A stretch of DNA of 64,000 bases from Saccharina japonica. Taxonomy: Eukaryota; Sar; Phaeophyceae; Laminariales; Laminariaceae. The notes beneath the pieces are model-generated. The model worked only from the letters and a program-made list of their open reading frames with translations, was not told the DNA's origin and ran no database searches. Both the position numbers and the translations under genes were made by a program. The first letter of the stretch is position 1. The number at the start of each line of letters is the position of its first letter. Shown here piece after piece: positions 60,201-64,000 of this stretch. The stretch is from positions 704,887-768,886 of the forward strand of contig MEHQ01002123.1 in NCBI GenBank assembly GCA_008828725.1, given 5' to 3'.

Positions 60201-60962
60201 ATTTACATTGTGAATTGACTTTCCTAAGAGACATATCAATAGTTCCATTGCCTATTGCGCTACGTCTGCTTTCTTTGTTCGACCCACCCCCCTGACACAG
60301 TACCTGGTACCAGGTATCATATTTGCGTAGCAGAGCTGTACATAATAATATTGTTTCTATACATCCAGCCAAGCTCGCATGGCCCGTTTAGGCTTGGCGG
60401 TAGTCTGGGCAGGTCGACATCAAAGGTATCTACCCTTTCCCACCCCACTACATGCCTTAACGTTCATCACGCAATGCATTTCGTCATTCCCGCAGCTCGT
60501 CCATTTGAACGAATTACCACTCTTTGCATACCCACGCTGACTCGATTTTTTGCGACGGAAGACTCTGTATTCTGAGACACCCCCTTTTCGCGTTGGCCGG
60601 GGTTCGGGACCAAACTTCCGCCTGAAGGGTGCGAGTTTTGAACCACCCCGCCATCCCAACCCCCCCCTAGACAACGGTAGTAGCAAACCCCCCGAGAGCC
60701 TGCGTACCGTACGAAAAACGTGCGGCTGCTAAACGTTTCCCCTGTGTTATGTGTGTCCATTCTTGCTAATCTATACTGCTGGCTGCAGGTATCGCAAGAA
60801 GCATACGCGGTGTTGGGGGAAAGCCTGAGGCAGTCCAAACCTGATCGCCTAGAGAGGGCGGTGCGACGGCTAGATCCAGCCTCTGCGGTCAACGGCAGAC
60901 AACAGTTCTGTGCCATACCCGAGGGGTATAGCATCCAGGAGGTAACCGAAAACGCACGGTAG
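48246..60962 (+). CDS. GT14-family (xylosyltransferase / Branch-like) type II Golgi glycosyltransferase
   Basis: The N-terminal exon 48246-48674 encodes a basic, Ser-rich cytosolic tail and one membrane anchor (FSTAAAAILVLFIALQG). The catalytic exons are about 54980-55280, 55979-56085, 56618-56765, 57099-57227, 57687-57765, 58099-58178, 59349-59438, 59822-59956 and 60789-60962. All have GT-AG junctions and agreeing phases. Domain landmarks are RVAYLIMMSGIEELHKTKRL, FYLVHMDRK, WDYFVNLSASDFPLLPQ, SGAPLNERNR, FWVILHRSVCQYIE, SDESYFQTVL and NLRFVSW. These fit PF02485, whose members add xylose or GlcNAc to proteoglycan-like or glycan acceptors in the Golgi. The catalytic part is about 413 aa. The exon at 48246 ends in phase 0, but the 54980 exon needs phase 2. 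A linking exon is therefore unseen, or the first exon belongs to another gene. Confidence 0.9.
49555..49600. repeat. TTG trinucleotide microsatellite
   Basis: (TTG)n with one interruption, in the first intron of the glycosyltransferase gene. Confidence 0.92.
51230..51357. mobile_element. TA-flanked MITE (TTACGGGGG family), copy 2
   Basis: Begins TTACGGGTGTAAGGCC and ends ACTATGGCCCCCCGTAA with TA on both sides. The middle holds AAAAACCTATATATT, which is also present as the reverse complement in copy 3. About 128 bp, non-coding, in the long first intron of the glycosyltransferase gene. Confidence 0.88.
51505..51556. repeat. GCATGGCAGT tandem repeat
   Basis: Four nearly perfect 11-bp units (GCATGGCAGTG) in the glycosyltransferase intron. 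Confidence 0.92.
51615..52235. repeat. Minisatellite TTAACACTTTGGTGCCACTA
   Basis: About 16-18 units of TTAACACTTTGGTGCCACTA plus a variable TGATACTGGTATATATG spacer, with unit lengths about 27-40 bp. Degenerate echoes (AACACTTTTGTGCC, AACACGTTTTTGCC) continue to about 53.2 kb. Non-coding, in glycosyltransferase intron 1. Confidence 0.96.
52360..53042 (-). repeat. Tandem array of tRNA-like units
   Basis: Three to four related units, read on the minus strand: GATTGGGTAGGT..., GTAGCCCAACTGACTAATGC, GCGTTGGCAGGACATGGG, GTGGTCGTGAGTTCGGATCT, CACGGCCACCATGAAAACG. The best unit (about 52914-53035) has a perfect T-arm-like hairpin CGTGAGTTCGGATCTCACG at 52921-52939. Others (52590-52695, 52710-52780, 52365-52425) are truncated or diverged. 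They resemble repeated SINE heads more than working tRNA genes. Confidence 0.6.
53515..53560. repeat. GTCAGTCCTG tandem repeat
   Basis: Four 11-bp units of GGTCAGTCCTG. A GGACGCATA triplet repeat lies nearby at 53329-53353. Both are in glycosyltransferase intron 1. Confidence 0.9.
54143..54313 (-). mobile_element. tRNA-derived SINE, copy 3 (5'-truncated)
   Basis: Minus strand, 3' half only: TCTTCTCGAGATAAACATGC, GGACCCCGGATCTGAGTTAC, GGCGAAGATGATACATGGGA, then an A-rich tail. The tRNA-like head is absent. A truncated 5' end is expected of a prematurely ended reverse transcription. Confidence 0.85.
56775..56800. repeat. Interstitial telomere-like CCCTAA tract 1
   Basis: Four tandem CTAACC units, nine bases after the donor of the glycosyltransferase exon ending at 56765. 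The tract matches a TTAGGG-type telomere on the other strand. Confidence 0.92.
56868..56900. repeat. TA dinucleotide and T run
   Basis: (AT)n followed by T9, in the same glycosyltransferase intron as the telomere-like tract. Confidence 0.92.
58274..58378. repeat. Dispersed repeat, copy 2 (partner at 9730)
   Basis: CAACTACTCGACGAGGTGCC through CTGATTCCAGCAGAGAG parallels 9730-9840. It lies in the glycosyltransferase intron after exon 58099-58178, directly after a TTTTG microsatellite (58217-58257). Confidence 0.7.
58540..58563. repeat. C24 homopolymer
   Basis: A mononucleotide C run in the glycosyltransferase intron between exons at 58178 and 59349. It is not close to a splice acceptor, unlike the run at 34640. 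Confidence 0.93.
59222..59345. repeat. TTGCTAAACG minisatellite
   Basis: About ten degenerate units of (A)TTGCTAA[AC]C end at the acceptor ttccgcag of exon 59349, so the repeat supplies the branch-point and pyrimidine region. CTAA(A/C) words resemble a branch-point consensus. Confidence 0.85.
59572..59604. repeat. Interstitial telomere-like CCCTAA tract 2
   Basis: Five tandem AACCCT units, 133 bp after the donor at 59438, in the next-to-next intron after tract 1 within the same gene. Confidence 0.93.
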
Positions 60963-61243
60963 ATCTTAAATTACTGTAGTACAGCACATCAACTTGCAAT
61001 AGGCGGCAGCACCGCCCTGTTCGGCCGAAGAATCAACACCGTCGGGGCAGATTTGCACTGTAACAAGACAGCACATCAACAGCGTTATTCTGTAAAAAAT
61101 AGTAGAAGAGCCGTCCGTGCTGTTTTGTTTCACTTGTCGTGGGAGACAACATGCCGGTCCGTCGCCTCCAATCTCAGGCTTTTATCTTTAGTAATTTAAC
61201 AGCATCACTACTCATACCATTAACATTTTCACAATTCATACTA

Positions 61244-61349
61244 TTACGGGGGAACGTAGTTAACAGGACCAAATATGCTTAATAAAAATACTGTAATATA
61301 TAGGTTTTTGTATGCACCATAGGTCCCTATTTACTATGGTCCCCCGTAA
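61244..61349. mobile_element. TA-flanked MITE (TTACGGGGG family), copy 3
   Basis: Begins TTACGGGGGAACGTAGTTAA, ends ACTATGGTCCCCCGTAA, with TA on both sides. The whole 106 bp is close to a palindrome and is the cleanest of the three copies. Non-coding. Confidence 0.9.
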
Positions 61350-63338
61350 TAATAACATATCATCAATGGTACCGAGCTGAGGCCCTCCACTGTAACCCTC
61401 GTCCTCGAAACAGGTACTCTCTCGCCCACCCAAGACGGCCATGGGGATGCACCGGGAAAGGAACCCGCCTGGTGCAGCCGTTTCCATGAGCTCACCTGTC
61501 GTTCCCGATGCTGCTCGCAAACCTGACGCTCAAGTAAGGGAGACGCTGGAGGGCAAGAACGTCAGCCCTTGACAATTTCTCCTTGAGCTCATTGATCGGG
61601 GGGTTGTTGGGTCCAGTGGCTTGTTCATGCTGCGTTTGTCCTCATCCAGCGTCTTGACTTTGTGCTCGCTTCTCTGAACCACTAAGGTTCGGCAAGTTGA
61701 CACTGTTGATGTGTAATATTGGGAGGAATACCGGTGAAAACGTCAAGCGTTTCAACCGGCATGTGGCTCATCACTGAGGCCCGTTTGAGCGAGCTTCAGA
61801 AGCATTGGGAGACACCACGGAAGGCAAACGCACGCGGTTCGCGGTGGGGCGGGGTGTATGTTGACGCATGATGGATGCTCTGGTAAGCGGTCGGAGGAGA
61901 GTGTTTCTCTGACGGGAAGCTTGCTACAATAACATAACTATAACATAGCTGTAACATAACTATAACATAACTACAGTGCACTGCTGCACATCATATCCTA
62001 CGGTGCACAGGTCTAAGGAGTGGGTCGAACGTCGAGCCTTTCCGACGCGAGATTGGGCCGTTTAGGGAGGCGGTTGCAGGATAAGACGATCTGACCTCGC
62101 GAGCAAGTTACAATGCCAGAGTAGTTGTAAAGTTACAGTCGGTAAATGTGTCGTTGGCCATAGGTTCTTTGTTTTATCGTTTGATATGGTACGCGAGCCG
62201 CTGTTGCGGGATGCGTTCGATACTACTGTATCATGCTGTCATGCTGTCACGCTGTCACGCTGTCATGGTTTCATGGTTTCATGGTTCAAAGACGGGCACC
62301 CGGCGTGTCCAGTGGTTCGCTTCTGAACACTTCATCAGGTGGAACTGTGTGTATCAATAATGGTAATGGTAGTGGTTGTTCTTTTGGTCTGAAGAAAGTT
62401 GCGGACCGTAGGTTGTATGTAAGGTGTTGTGCATTCGATTCGACATTAGTCGACGTGTGTTGGGGAGACCAAACTCTCGGTGCGCCACACAAAACTAACC
62501 AGGAACGGGGAGGGGGGGTCGGTGGAGGGGAGGCCCACCTTCTAAACTCTGCTGCGGAGGCAACACTTGCGCTGGACTAACACAATCTATATATATTGTT
62601 TGTATTCTATTTATTTCCTGGTATGCTGGCTTATCTGGTGTGCCCAAAGTTGCCACAGCTGCGATAACGATTGTTGGATGGCATTTTTTACTATCATCGG
62701 CTTATCACTCTCGTCGATACATGCAGACAACCGATCTTGCGGAAACATGGTGTTATTCTACTGAATTTCACTGTAGTGGTTGCGCAGGGCAGGATTGTTC
62801 GAATGCCGAGAGATACCTGCGAGCTACGAAACTTGAACTTGTTGCGATCATCTTTCCAGTTAGGGCGTAGGCGCTGCGGACTGCTGTGCCTCCAGCTAAC
62901 GTGCTTTCGCATTAATTAGTTTAGCTACCGTATGATAACTTAGAAATCCTGTCCTCAGGGCGTCGCGCAGCTTCATCCCGTAGGTACTCGGAACACACCA
63001 CAGCAGTATCCTTGGAGTACGAGTGCCTCTTCTGAAGACACCCTTTCGTTTTGAGAGCCGTGCTTGATATTCCTGTGATCCATTTATTTCAGGGTTGTAC
63101 TGTATTTACTAACTGTATAATCTGGTATTGGAGGTTGATATTGGAGGTGTTTGTCGCGGTTCACGTTGCACTCTGCGGGAAGCCTCGTTCTGTTTCGACT
63201 CTGTCGCATGATACTGCAAGCTTCACACGCTATTTCAGGTTTCTAAGTGTGCAACGAGCTATAATATGAAGCTCCTATATACAAAGCCGGGAAATCCACG
63301 CAAGCGAACTGGTCTGCGCATGTATACAATCAGACGAT

Positions 63339-63945
63339 TTGCTTGGGCGGCACCTTAGTCGTGTGCCGCAGGGGCCCGAGGGCCACGGGGCAAAAGTCTC
63401 GACGCACCCTGATAGACTGCGTGTGTTCCGTGAAGTATTTGTGCCCGACTCAGCAAGTTGCAAGTATGACTTCTATGTAATATGTCTAAAGCGGCAGCGT
63501 GGGCTCAGCAGAGCCTGTGGGCTCCACAAGAGGTACGGCAAGAGGTACCGCAAGAGGTACCGCAAGAGTGACCGCAAGAGGGACCGCAAGAGGGACCACA
63601 AGAGGGACCACAATAGCTACCGCAAGAGGGACCGCGAAAACCGAACCGGAGATATCTTTGGCGATGATAGCATTGACCGCGGCGTGAACAACGACCGAAT
63701 GTAGAGACGAAGTAATAAATAAGGATGTACCTACAGAGCGATGAACGATGAACGACCCCTCGGGACCACAAATGTCGTCGGCTCTCATACGCAGCCTGTG
63801 TGCGCCGAAATCACAAACCTCGGGAGTAATGAGCGGGGACCTACCTAATATGGGATCACGGGGGGAAACCGCCAACCCACCTAAACCAATGCCTCAAATC
63901 GGCGACGAGAGATTACACAGGCTGCAGGAGAGAATTATGTCATAA
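63339..63945 (+). CDS. Unrecognised coding-like segment at the right edge
   Basis: Frames on either side of the 12-bp minisatellite look coding-like. At 63339: LSRVPQGPEGHGAKVSTHPD then RLRVFREVFVPDSASCKYD. At 63748-63945: SGDLPNMGSRGETANPPKPM then QIGDERLHRLQERIMS-stop. No domain is recognised, the frames are not shown to be joined, and splice sites are not obvious. It could be a gene running off the window, a transposon piece or chance. Confidence 0.25.
63528..63640. repeat. 12-bp GGTACCGCAAGA minisatellite
   Basis: About nine units of AAGAG[GT][TG]ACCGC/CAC. All frames through it stay open, which explains the apparent long ORFs on both strands (Arg/Lys-rich on plus, Ala/Val/Pro-rich on minus). 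Confidence 0.92.
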
Positions 63946-64000
63946 ACCATGATGCGTCGTCGCGTGTTGTCCTCGCTGGCGAAGTCCGGGCTAAACCATG

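Larger units (their letters stand above)
60963..64000. other. Right-end region downstream of the glycosyltransferase
   Basis: No gene is firmly supported. It holds MITE copy 3 (61244-61349), a TAACATAACTA repeat (61926-61977), a CATGCTGT/CATGGTTT repeat (62232-62286), a GCAAGAGG(T/G)ACC minisatellite (63528-63640), and possible plus-strand coding segments flanking it (63339-63480 and 63748-63945) that have no recognised domain. Confidence 0.5.

Noticed and set aside
63486-63875. 129-codon minus-strand Ala/Val/Pro-rich frame
   Set aside because: Most of it is the 12-bp minisatellite read in reverse; no domain remains outside the repeat.

Overview
This window looks like nuclear DNA of a eukaryote with long introns, most likely a photosynthetic stramenopile and plausibly a brown alga. 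Three things point there. Short, relatively GC-rich exons with GT-AG introns of about 0.3-6 kb sit in AT-richer, repeat-filled DNA. One gene starts with a signal peptide followed by an ASAFAP-like motif (AEA|FVAG), the plastid-targeting signature of algae with secondary red plastids. Short internal CCCTAA arrays are present. The phylum is inferred; I cannot check it by alignment.

Five multi-exon host genes can be reconstructed. (1) + strand, 783-3840: the 3' part of a peroxisomal glycolate / (S)-2-hydroxy-acid oxidase ending in the PTS1 tripeptide AKL; its 5' part lies off the left edge. (2) - strand, 16773 to about 11229: a small four-helix membrane protein resembling TVP15 / COPI-associated proteins. 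(3) + strand, 25591-32533: a FUN14-domain membrane protein with a single EF-hand-like loop, 8 exons, about 250 aa. (4) - strand, 47811-34328: a plastid-targeted class IIA HAD hydrolase, 8 exons, 392 aa. (5) + strand, about 48246-60962: a type II Golgi GT14 (xylosyltransferase / core-2 'Branch'-like) glycosyltransferase. Genes 4 and 5 are head to head with about 0.43 kb between start codons, and that spacer holds three ATTGG (CCAAT-box) words. Genes 1 and 2, and genes 3 and 4, are tail to tail.

The rest is introns and intergenic DNA full of repeats. A tRNA-derived SINE family has three copies (28.1, 46.0, 54.1 kb). A TA-flanked MITE family with TTACGGGGG ends has three copies (15.4, 51.2, 61.2 kb). 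Other elements are a 283-bp hairpin element (17.3 kb), twin 67-bp hairpins (21.7 kb), a LINE reverse-transcriptase 3' fragment (19.4-19.8 kb), and a 575-bp tandem duplication at 12-13 kb with a rearranged third copy at 20 kb. There are also an inverted pair bounding 1.85 kb (44.6-46.5 kb), two arrays of an ACTTCCATGGAAGT-type palindrome (0.3 and 44 kb), a long minisatellite and a tRNA-like array (51.6-53.0 kb), and many microsatellites.

The genes do not form a pathway. Glycolate oxidase (photorespiration) and the plastid HAD phosphatase could both touch organellar metabolism, but nothing in the sequence ties them together. No CRISPR, rRNA, or convincing intact tRNA gene was seen. I found no clearly new multi-gene system. 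The most interesting signals are the divergent CCAAT-cluster promoter, partial-exon duplications beside real splice sites in two genes, and the unclassified small repeat families.
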